From positions 2,395 through 12,876 of the forward strand of contig PAHQ01000045.1 of the NCBI GenBank assembly GCA_002705125.1: a stretch of 10,482 nt of DNA. Direction: 5' to 3'. Source of the stretch: Verrucomicrobiales bacterium (GTDB lineage Bacteria > Verrucomicrobiota > Verrucomicrobiia > Verrucomicrobiales > DEV007). Below are positions 1-7,126 of this stretch, piece after piece. Under the pieces are notes generated by a model. The model was not told the DNA's origin, did not search any database, and worked only from the letters and a program-made list of their open reading frames with translations. A program made the position numbers and the translations under genes. How positions within the stretch are numbered: the first letter of the stretch is position 1; each line of letters starts with the position of its first letter.

Positions 1-2
1 AT

Positions 3-1088
3 CCATATTACCTTTGGGCAGCCGAGCAGGTTTTACTAGGTGGTCGCCCCTTGAATGGAAAAGTTTCTAAGGCGTATAATTCGGCATACGAACGACGGTT
101 TGCATGGTTTATTGAAAGAGATATTAAACCTAAGGTCCCTGAGGGAGGAGCGAAAATAGGACTCTTAAGTTCACTTAAGAATAAAATCCCCGAACGCCTT
201 TATTTAAATACAGATAGAAAATCCGGATCAGCATTTGCTGCTTTTTTTCTGTATCCAGAAAAGGATGAGCACTTGGATAACGTTTCAGGCCACCTTTATG
301 AATATTCGGTGTCTGGGTCAAAATATTTACACACATCAGGAAAATATAATAATGTTTATGCAGATAAAGAATTGAGAGGAGGAGGAACAGGGGAAGAGAG
401 TCTTGATCTTCTGCTAGTGTTGCACAATCGCCATGAATTTCCATTACATCCAGACAGGAAAGGAGATGCTCGTGATTTTATGAGGAGAGGTAATATTAAA
501 CATGACAACAAATATGTAAGGGCTGAAAATAATAAGGATGGAGATTCTTACGGCCAGTTTGCTTTTGATCACTATTATGGTAAAGGAAGTCGTTGGGAGA
601 GAAAATCGATTCTAATCAAGGAGGGAATCTTTGTCGTTCTGGATAAATACAAAGGATCCAGTGTTATAGGTGAAGAATATAACGTGGGTCCAATTTGGCA
701 TGTTGGGTATGACGCTCCAGTGAAAGAAGGAAAGCAAAGCAATAACTGGTTTGATGTGCCTCCATTGGATAATGCATGGTGGAAAAAAAGAGAATCAAGA
801 TTGCTTATTTTATGTCACCCTCATCCTCAATCGGGATATGGTAGAATTAAGCAAAGAAATTCTCAGGATACTAGTCCTAACGTTACGGCGTATTCATATC
901 GACCTGTAAAGGCTTTCAAAAATGAATATTTTTTGACAATATTTGTGCCGTATGACCTTCCTTTCGATAAAACTGTAATTTTAAAAAATACGGAGTCAAA
1001 TATTACTGGTGATGGTGTGGCGGAGGTGAATCTAAAATATCAAAACATCAAAATTGTACTCGGCGACTCTTGGTCGGTTACTCGCTGA
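3..1088 (+). CDS. Heparinase II/III-like polysaccharide lyase, C-terminal part (5' partial)
   Basis: The reading frame is open to the left edge: the first complete codon is at 3 and no stop occurs before the TTG at 51. The gene therefore starts outside the window and about 361 C-terminal residues are visible. The segment at nt 267-308 (EHLDNVSGHLYEYS) is followed by KYLHTSGKYN. This resembles the 'H-x-D-x-x-S-f-x-L-y-a-x-G-x-x-L-x-x-D-x-G' strand pattern of the heparinase II/III C-terminal beta-sandwich. A later segment, nt 594-656 (WERKSILIKEG, then IFVVLDKYKG), fits the usual 'h-R-x-v-l-f-...-vvD' strand pair. Known family members cleave uronate-containing polysaccharides by beta-elimination in the periplasm or outside the cell. 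The N-terminal alpha-toroid that carries most catalytic residues would lie off the window, so neither activity nor substrate can be judged. Assignment is from motif resemblance only; another beta-sandwich lyase or an uncharacterised family is possible. Confidence 0.55.
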   Translation, partial: PYYLWAAEQVLLGGRPLNGKVSKAYNSAYERRFAWFIERDIKPKVPEGGAKIGLLSSLKNKIPERLYLNTDRKSGSAFAAFFLYPEKDEHLDNVSGHLYEYSVSGSKYLHTSGKYNNVYADKELRGGGTGEESLDLLLVLHNRHEFPLHPDRKGDARDFMRRGNIKHDNKYVRAENNKDGDSYGQFAFDHYYGKGSRWERKSILIKEGIFVVLDKYKGSSVIGEEYNVGPIWHVGYDAPVKEGKQSNNWFDVPPLDNAWWKKRESRLLILCHPHPQSGYGRIKQRNSQDTSPNVTAYSYRPVKAFKNEYFLTIFVPYDLPFDKTVILKNTESNITGDGVAEVNLKYQNIKIVLGDSWSVTR

Positions 1089-1114
1089 CTAAATTCTTGG
1101 AGGCGATAAGATTT

Positions 1115-1149
1115 TGTAGATTTGAATTGATGAAAACTACATTTTTTTT
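1115..1149 (+). terminator. Possible weak intrinsic terminator between the lyase-like gene and the SDR gene
   Basis: TGTAGATTT (1115-1123) can pair with AAAACTACA (1133-1141) across a 9-base loop, with one A-A mismatch, and eight T residues follow directly (1142-1149). The stem is AT-rich and would be weak. The element begins 27 bases after the stop of the lyase-like gene, a usual place for a terminator, and its T tract ends only 10 bases before the ATG of the next gene. Structure is judged by eye, without a folding energy. Confidence 0.4.
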
Positions 1150-1159
1150 GTAAGTTAAA

Positions 1160-1888
1160 ATGATGGAAAACAAAAAACTCATAGCAATAACAGGTGCAAG
1201 TTCTGGTATTGGTGCAGCAATGGCCAAGGCTTTTTCGTCAGCTGGTTACCCACTACTTCTTATGGCTCGAAGAATTGAACTTATGGAGGCCATGAATTTG
1301 CCAAATGCTATATGTAAAAAGGTCGATGTTCTTGATCTTGAGGGTATGAAAAATGCAATTTCTGAGGCCGAGGAGATTCATGGTAAGGTTGATTGCATGA
1401 TCAATAATGCAGGCGTGATGATTAACGGAAAACCTCAATCCCAGAACCCTGAGGATTGGCAGAAGATGCTTGATGTTAATATAAGAGGTGTACTTAATGG
1501 TATCCATTTAGTGCTCAAGGATATGGTTGATAGGCAAACCGGAACTATCATAAATATGGGATCGATTGCGGGCATCAAAACTTTCCCAGACCATACTGTT
1601 TATTGCGGCACTAAGTTTGCAGTTCATGCTATCACTGAAAATATTCGCGAAGAGGTTTCAGGAAGCAATGTTAGATTAATCAACATAGCACCAGGAATGG
1701 TTTATACCGAGCTACTAGACCATGGTTGTGAAGAGGAGGCCAGAAAAGGTTGGATGGATTACGCTGAGCAGATTGGTGGAGCGTTAAAACCTGAGTCCAT
1801 AGCGCAGTCGGTTTTATTTTCTTACCAAATGCCTCAAGAAGTTTGTGTCAGGGAAATTGTGATATGTCCGACAGGTCAAGAGCCTTAA
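1160..1888 (+). CDS. Short-chain dehydrogenase/reductase (classical SDR family)
   Basis: A complete 242-residue classical SDR, close to the usual 240-260. It carries the full set of family motifs: the glycine-rich cofactor loop TGASSGIG (residues 11-18), NNAG (82-85), the structural Asn in DVNIRG (N107), catalytic Ser135 in MGSIAG, the Y148-x-x-x-K152 pair in YCGTK, and PG at 178-179. Arginines 37-38 after the second beta strand (ARR) suggest a preference for NADP(H) over NAD(H). The enzyme should be a cytoplasmic oxidoreductase acting on a hydroxyl or carbonyl group; the substrate cannot be read from the sequence. It is closest in style to the YdfG / serine 3-dehydrogenase-like SDRs. No signal peptide is present, unlike its neighbours. 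The start could be either of two adjacent ATGs (1160 or 1163); neither has a strong Shine-Dalgarno sequence. A link to polysaccharide breakdown is only suggested by position. Confidence 0.93.
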   Translation: MMENKKLIAITGASSGIGAAMAKAFSSAGYPLLLMARRIELMEAMNLPNAICKKVDVLDLEGMKNAISEAEEIHGKVDCMINNAGVMINGKPQSQNPEDWQKMLDVNIRGVLNGIHLVLKDMVDRQTGTIINMGSIAGIKTFPDHTVYCGTKFAVHAITENIREEVSGSNVRLINIAPGMVYTELLDHGCEEEARKGWMDYAEQIGGALKPESIAQSVLFSYQMPQEVCVREIVICPTGQEP

Positions 1889-1955
1889 TAATCACTCTTT
1901 AGTGAAAGTTAGGAGCTTTATTTGGTTTGATATCTTTGATATAGTGATTTATCCG

Positions 1956-4900
1956 ATGATTGCTTTTCGTACTTTAAAAAAATCCATCTCATTTATTTTT
2001 GCGATGATCGTCTTACTATTGCCAGAGACTGTTCTGGCAATTGTAATAAATGAAATTCACCATAATCCTCCTGATAATACAGTTAGGCAGGAATTTATTG
2101 AGATTTTTAATCCTGATGAAGATGAAGTAAATCTTGGTGGATGGCGTTTGTCGGGAGCTGTTAATTATGTGTTTTCTGAAGAGGTTACGATAGGAAGCGG
2201 TGAATACTTAGTTATAGCTGAAGATCCTGAAACTTTGAGGGAGACTCTTAATGTGTCAGCGTTAGGCCCATATGAGGGGAGTTTGGACTCTGAAGGCGAA
2301 ACTCTTAGGTTGCGTAACCTGGAAGATGAGGTTGTTGATTTAGTCGATTACAGAACAGGGTTTCCATGGCCAGTAGCTTCGAGTGGAGGAGGGGCTTCGA
2401 TGGAGCTTTTGAATCCGAATCTTGATAATTCACTTGGTAGTTCTTGGAGGGCTTCTGCCCCTCAGGTTAGTCTTAATGAGGCGACGATTTTTTCATATAA
2501 AAGTAATTCTTGGGATTGGAGACCAGGTGACGCTGAGGCATCAAATCCAATAACAGCTTGGAGGTATGGAAATTTTTCAACAGATGGCAGTTGGTCTTTA
2601 GGGGTTAAATCTCCGATTGGATATGGAAGGGTTAACGGTGTGACTTTAAATACATCTCTAGACGAAATGAGAGGTAATTATAGTAGTATTTATTTGCGTA
2701 ATGAATTTAGTATTAATGCTGGTGAAATTCCTTCATTAATTAATTTATATTATGTTGCAGACGATGGTTTTATTTTATGGATAAATGGAAAAGAGGTTGA
2801 GCGCTTGAATTATGAAGGTGTAGCGAACTTTGATGCAACTGCATCTGGATCTGGTGATGAAGGAAAGGAATATGTTAAAGTTATTAAAAATCCAGGTTCA
2901 TTTTTAATTGAGGGAAGAAATACGATTGCTGTACAGTTGTTTAATTCAAGCCTATCGAATAGTGACCTTGGCTTTGATTTAGAAATAGTAAGGCCGAAGC
3001 TGGAGGAAGCTATATATCTCCCAAGTCCTGGAGCCAAGAATACTGCATACTCGCAAAATGCACCTCCAAATATTCGCAAAGTTAGTAATGAACCCGAGGC
3101 ACCCACGTCGAGTGAATCTGTTGTTATTGCCGCAAAAGTGACAGACCCAGATGGAGTGAGTTCTGTAACTCTCGAATATTGTGTTATTAAACCTGGCTCA
3201 TTTGTTCCTGCTAAAATTCCACATCCGGTTCCAAATATACCCGTCAATAATGAGCAAGAGGACAATCCAGACTATGAAAAAGGATGGGTGTCAGTACCAA
3301 TGGTTAAAAATGGTAACCAAGGAGAAGTGGGTTCCCAGGAAGATGTTTACAGTGCACTTATTCCTCCTAATGAAAACCGATCTCTCATTCGATATCGTAT
3401 TATTATTGAGGACTCTAATGGTATCAGAACTCGTGCTCCGTTTACCGATGATCCTTCTCTTAACTTTGCTTATTTTATTTATGATGGAATCCCAAATTAT
3501 AATGGGCAACCCGGATCAGCCCTAGGAGATTTGCCAGTCTATCACCTTATTACCAGGGAATTGGATTATAATGATTGTTTAGCTTACAATGGAGGCAAGC
3601 AAATAAGTCAAGGCTCACAGGCTCGGTTTTACTATAATTGGCAAGGAGCAATGGTTTATGATGGCGTTGTTTATGATAACATTAAATATAGACTAAGGGG
3701 TGCTAATGGTAGGTATTATAACCGTGGCAAAAGGTCCATGCGATTTCGTTTCAATAAAGGTTCTTATTTTCAAGCAAGAGATCAGAATGGAAAAAAACAT
3801 TCGAATAAATGGAGAACATTAACTACCGGAAAAGGATTCGATAACCGGGGAACCTTAACCTATGGTCTAAATGAGGCTGTATCAATGTACCTCTTTAATA
3901 AGGTTGGTGTTCCTGCGACTAAAACTCATTGGGTTCAATGGAGAGTAATTGATAATAAAGATGAGGCTCCAGATAATTGGAGGGGTGATTTTCATGGCAT
4001 CAATTTTGTGTTGGAAACTTATGATGTGAGGTTTATGGAATCTCACAATTTAGAGAAAGGTAATTTATATAAATTGATAAACCAAACCTCGAGTTGGAGT
4101 CAGCAACAAAGATACCAAGCGCCGTTCGCTCCCAAAAATGGTCGTGATCATTCCACTATTGAGAATCAGTTAGATGGAAGGGATTCAGCAGATTTCATTA
4201 GGGCTCATGTAAATATAGAAAAATGGAATAGCTGGCATGCGCTCGCAGAGGCAATACGACATTATGACTTTTGGCCAAGTGCTAACAAAAATATGGTGTA
4301 TTATTTTGAACCTGATTATTTGCCTGCAAATAATTATAATGGGAAGCTTTGGATTTTGCCTTGGGATACTGATGCGAGTTGGGGGCCGACATGGAATAGT
4401 GGGCATGATGTTGTTTATAATTCCTTATTCTCTGCAGGAGGAGGAGGAGCGGATGCTAATTCAACACCTGAACTTTGGCCTGACTACTTTAATAAAGTGA
4501 GGGAGATAAGAGATTTATTATGGCAAGAGGATCAGATTGGCCCATTAATTGATGCTTTTGCAGCTCAATTGAAGCCTCTAGAAAGTGCGGATGCCGCCAG
4601 ATGGAAAGGTGCTCCTTCAGATGCTGGTAGTTATTCAGGTATTGGAGGAGCCGGAGCTTCTTCGATAGAGGCTCTTGTCAGAGATATGAAAAATTTTGCT
4701 TTTTCTGGAGGTTCTTGGCCAGGAGGTAATGTAGGTAATGGTGGTAGGGGGGCTCATCTAGATAGTTTACAACGGGCATATGGTGAAGGAGGTAAAGTCC
4801 CCAGGAAACCGATCATTACATTTACAGGTAATGAAGGCTTTAAATCTAATAATCTTACCTTTGAATCATCAACTTTCTCAGACCCTCAAGGAAATTCTAC

Positions 4901-6614
4901 CTTTGGGTCTATGCAGTGGCGTCTCGCGGAGATTACTCCAGTTAATGATGAAGGTGACCAGCTCATACCTATATTTAGTCTAGGTTCAGATTGGAAATAT
5001 TTAGATGATGGTAGTAACCAAGGTGCTGAATGGAGGAGTGTTGATTATGATGATGCTAATTGGTCGGTTGGTTCGGCCCCATTGGGATATGCTGACAACC
5101 AGGTTGTAACAACTATCGATTATGGAGGAGAAACCTCCAACAAGCATTTAACGACTTACTTTAGGAAAAAAATCTCCATAGAAAACTTGAATGAAATAGG
5201 AACAATCCTAATTGGTTTGCAACGTGATGATGGTGCCGTCATATACGTTAATGGAAATGAGGTAGGACGCTCTCAGATGCCAGATGGAGAAATATTTTTT
5301 GACACCAGGGCCTCTGGATCACGTCAGGAAGATACCATATTTGAGTTTAAGTTATCAGGTGAAATATTTAATGAGGGAGAGAATATTATTGCAGTAGAAG
5401 TGCATCAAGCATCTCCCTCAAGCAGTGATATGATTTTTGATTTTAGTATGAGTGCCTTGGGACCTGTGAATAACAATCCAGATGCTATCAAGTTAGAGTG
5501 GGATGCTGACTGGGATACTGGTCCTATTGATTTTGAAGAGTCAATTCAGATACCAAGTTCAATTGTTCGGTCAGGAACAACATACAGAGCAAGAGTGCGA
5601 CACAGTGATAATACGGGGCGTTGGAGTAATTGGTCAGATCCTATTGAATTTGAACCTGAGACTCCTGACCTGTCTGAATATAAGAAGTCTTTGGTGGTGA
5701 CAGAGATAATGTATCACCCAGGATTTCCAAGTTCGGATGAGATTGCTGCAGGATATACAAATGATTTTCTTTTCGAATATATTGAGGTTAAAAACATTGG
5801 AGAGATAAACCTCGACTTGCGGAATTTACGTTTTACCAAAGGAGTAGACTTTGATTTTTTTGGTTCCAAAAAAGAATTCATTGGTCCTGGTGAATATGTT
5901 ATAATTGTAAATAACATCAAAGCCTTTGAAATGAGATATGGAGAAGGCTTGCCAGTTGCGGGTCAATGGCAGACTGGAGATAAATTATCTAATGGAGGGG
6001 AAAGGATTAAGCTTTCTTATGGTGGAGGGGATCCGATCATTGAATTTGAATACGATGACGATAAGTCATGGCCGCTTGATGCTGATGGTTCAGGTCCATC
6101 ATTGGTATTGGTGAGTTCAGAAAGAGTTCCAAAGTATAGTGATCCACAAGATTGGAAAGTTAGTGCTTCTGCAAGTGGAAGCCCTGGAGAAGATGAGTCT
6201 GGTAAAGTATATTCTCAATGGAAAGAGGAGGTCTTTGGTGCTGGTGAAATTATAGGAAGTAATTACGATGATGACCCTGATTCAGATGGAATTGTAAATG
6301 TTTTTGAGTATGCTCTCGGGAGTGATCCGCTTGATGAAAAATCAATACCAGATTTTCGAGTTAAACTGATTGAGAATAAAGAGGGGGAGTTCCTTTGTCT
6401 TGAATATCAAAAAATAGACAATCTGTCCGATGTGACTTTAAGAATCGAAAGTTCTCAAGATTTACAAAATTGGGAAAGTTCTTCCGACTTTACTCGTATG
6501 ATTAATTATCAAAATAGTGAGGATGGATATTTGAGAGTAACAGAAACCAGCACTTTCCCATTGGTAGAAAAAGTTCAGCAAAATATAAGATTATCAATAC
6601 AATTAGTGCGATAA
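1956..6614 (+). CDS. Large secreted CotH-kinase / lamin-tail-domain protein
   Basis: About 1552 residues from the ATG at 1956. A GTG at 1902 would add 18 residues, but the ATG gives a standard signal peptide (basic RTLKK, hydrophobic core, cleavage near VLA, residue 28). Order of parts: lamin-tail domain (~29-137, INEIHHNP...EFIEIFNP); galactose-binding-like sandwich (~180-347); Ig-like segment (~370-509); CotH kinase domain (~525-877) with YRLRGANGRYYNRGK, the ETYDVRFM strand, HYDF and WDTDASWG (803-810); fibronectin-III-like domain (~948-992 and 1175-1233) interrupted by a second galactose-binding-like module (~1006-1169); second lamin-tail domain (~1244-1387); DPDSDGIVNVFEYALGSDP module (from ~1440); and a terminal beta region. 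CotH proteins are atypical kinases known from Bacillus spore coats, where they phosphorylate coat proteins. In non-sporulating bacteria the substrates are unknown. The protein is probably exported and cell-surface bound or released. The 67-base gap to the SDR gene allows co-transcription. Domain edges are estimated by eye. Confidence 0.88.
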   Translation: MIAFRTLKKSISFIFAMIVLLLPETVLAIVINEIHHNPPDNTVRQEFIEIFNPDEDEVNLGGWRLSGAVNYVFSEEVTIGSGEYLVIAEDPETLRETLNVSALGPYEGSLDSEGETLRLRNLEDEVVDLVDYRTGFPWPVASSGGGASMELLNPNLDNSLGSSWRASAPQVSLNEATIFSYKSNSWDWRPGDAEASNPITAWRYGNFSTDGSWSLGVKSPIGYGRVNGVTLNTSLDEMRGNYSSIYLRNEFSINAGEIPSLINLYYVADDGFILWINGKEVERLNYEGVANFDATASGSGDEGKEYVKVIKNPGSFLIEGRNTIAVQLFNSSLSNSDLGFDLEIVRPKLEEAIYLPSPGAKNTAYSQNAPPNIRKVSNEPEAPTSSESVVIAAKVTDPDGVSSVTLEYCVIKPGSFVPAKIPHPVPNIPVNNEQEDNPDYEKGWVSVPMVKNGNQGEVGSQEDVYSALIPPNENRSLIRYRIIIEDSNGIRTRAPFTDDPSLNFAYFIYDGIPNYNGQPGSALGDLPVYHLITRELDYNDCLAYNGGKQISQGSQARFYYNWQGAMVYDGVVYDNIKYRLRGANGRYYNRGKRSMRFRFNKGSYFQARDQNGKKHSNKWRTLTTGKGFDNRGTLTYGLNEAVSMYLFNKVGVPATKTHWVQWRVIDNKDEAPDNWRGDFHGINFVLETYDVRFMESHNLEKGNLYKLINQTSSWSQQQRYQAPFAPKNGRDHSTIENQLDGRDSADFIRAHVNIEKWNSWHALAEAIRHYDFWPSANKNMVYYFEPDYLPANNYNGKLWILPWDTDASWGPTWNSGHDVVYNSLFSAGGGGADANSTPELWPDYFNKVREIRDLLWQEDQIGPLIDAFAAQLKPLESADAARWKGAPSDAGSYSGIGGAGASSIEALVRDMKNFAFSGGSWPGGNVGNGGRGAHLDSLQRAYGEGGKVPRKPIITFTGNEGFKSNNLTFESSTFSDPQGNSTFGSMQWRLAEITPVNDEGDQLIPIFSLGSDWKYLDDGSNQGAEWRSVDYDDANWSVGSAPLGYADNQVVTTIDYGGETSNKHLTTYFRKKISIENLNEIGTILIGLQRDDGAVIYVNGNEVGRSQMPDGEIFFDTRASGSRQEDTIFEFKLSGEIFNEGENIIAVEVHQASPSSSDMIFDFSMSALGPVNNNPDAIKLEWDADWDTGPIDFEESIQIPSSIVRSGTTYRARVRHSDNTGRWSNWSDPIEFEPETPDLSEYKKSLVVTEIMYHPGFPSSDEIAAGYTNDFLFEYIEVKNIGEINLDLRNLRFTKGVDFDFFGSKKEFIGPGEYVIIVNNIKAFEMRYGEGLPVAGQWQTGDKLSNGGERIKLSYGGGDPIIEFEYDDDKSWPLDADGSGPSLVLVSSERVPKYSDPQDWKVSASASGSPGEDESGKVYSQWKEEVFGAGEIIGSNYDDDPDSDGIVNVFEYALGSDPLDEKSIPDFRVKLIENKEGEFLCLEYQKIDNLSDVTLRIESSQDLQNWESSSDFTRMINYQNSEDGYLRVTETSTFPLVEKVQQNIRLSIQLVR
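2493..2996 (+). repeat. First copy of a galactose-binding-like module inside the CotH protein
   Basis: This stretch encodes a beta-sandwich segment sharing landmarks in the same order with a second segment at 4971-5462: a W-rich opening, 'WS-L/V-G-x-x-x-P-I/L-GYG/A', 'DDG-x-x-L/I-W/Y-I/V-NG-x-EV', 'F-D-x-x-ASGS', and 'EG-x-N-x-IAV-x-L/V' with a closing 'S-x-SD...FD'. The match is at protein level; the DNA copies are diverged, so this is an old domain duplication and not a recent tandem repeat. Such modules usually help in carbohydrate or surface binding, but ligand contacts cannot be judged here. Confidence 0.7.
4971..5462 (+). repeat. Second copy of the galactose-binding-like module, apparently inserted in a fibronectin-III-like domain
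   Basis: It shares with the copy at 2493-2996 the landmarks WSVGSAPLGYA, DDGAVIYVNGNEV, FFDTRASGS and EGENIIAVEV. It lies between two pieces that together read as one domain: KPIITFTGNEGF...SMQWRLAEI before it, and LEWDADWDTGPI...TYRARVRHSDNTGRWSNWSDPIEF after it. In related CotH/lamin-tail proteins, as I recall them, these two pieces normally follow each other with only a short linker. Confidence 0.65.
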
Positions 6615-6660
6615 TTCTATAATTTCATTAATCTCATCAGCATTAATTATTCAAGATAAA

Positions 6661-7104
6661 ATGACGCGAAAAATATTTAGAGTTGGGTTCTTTATTTTAT
6701 TACTTCAATTATTAGGCATTGCTTATAGTGACGAGTTGAAGGATTCAGAAATTTTAGTCAGTGTTATATGTGACGATGTTGATAGCGGGTGGGTTTACAT
6801 TGCTCTTCATAGCACTGAAAAAACTTTTCCTAAAAAAGGAGCCGATGCGACATATCTTTCAAAAACAAAAATATCACAGGGTAAGGTTAAAGTAAGATTC
6901 AAGAAAATTCCTCAAGGTGATTATGCAGTTAGTGCATTTTATGATGAAAACGGGAATGGCATTTTGGACTACAATTTCCTTGGAATCCCAAAAGAAAAAG
7001 CTGGGGTGTCTAATAAGTACTCTGGATTTCCTAAGTGGGAGAAATCAAAATTCGTGGTAAAATCCTCTTCTGTATCCAAGATTATAATTGATCTTAGGAA
7101 ATAG
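6661..7104 (+). CDS. Small secreted DUF2141 domain protein
   Basis: A complete 147-residue protein. Residues 1-23 form a signal peptide (TRK, then a Phe/Leu/Ile-rich core, cleavage near AYS). The rest matches the DUF2141 pattern: a 'GWVYIALHS' strand near residue 43, an 'F-K-K-I-P-Q-G-D-Y-A-V' strand (80-90), the calcium-loop-like YDENGNGILD (94-103), and LGIPKEKAGVSN (107-118). DUF2141 proteins are small exported beta-sandwich proteins common in Bacteroidota and related Gram-negative bacteria; their role is not established. The acidic DENGNG loop suggests metal binding, which is inference. The gene starts 46 bases after the CotH gene on the same strand with no convincing terminator between them, so co-transcription is plausible. 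No strong ribosome binding site precedes the ATG; the signal peptide supports this start. Confidence 0.85.
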   Translation: MTRKIFRVGFFILLLQLLGIAYSDELKDSEILVSVICDDVDSGWVYIALHSTEKTFPKKGADATYLSKTKISQGKVKVRFKKIPQGDYAVSAFYDENGNGILDYNFLGIPKEKAGVSNKYSGFPKWEKSKFVVKSSSVSKIIIDLRK

Positions 7105-7126
7105 ATCCCATTTGTATAGATGTCTT

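Noticed and set aside
51..53. TTG at 51 as the start of the first gene
   Set aside because: The frame is open upstream to position 3 with protein-like sequence (PYYLWAAEQVLLGGRP), so the gene is cut by the window edge and does not start here.
1902..1955. GTG at 1902 as the start of the CotH protein
   Set aside because: It would put 18 extra, partly hydrophobic residues before an otherwise normal signal peptide that begins at the ATG at 1956. It cannot be fully excluded.
2810..3265. 151-codon open frame on the minus strand inside the CotH gene
   Set aside because: It is opposite strongly supported coding sequence, has no recognisable domain, and is a shadow frame.
5123..5139. TGGAGG-AGAAA-CCTCCA hairpin
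   Set aside because: It is inside coding sequence of the CotH gene with no T tract or regulatory context, so it is probably a chance result of codon content.
7090..7107. GATCT-TAGGAAAT-AGATC hairpin between the convergent genes
   Set aside because: It has only a 5-bp stem with no T tract on either strand and overlaps the DUF2141 stop codon, so it is not a convincing terminator.
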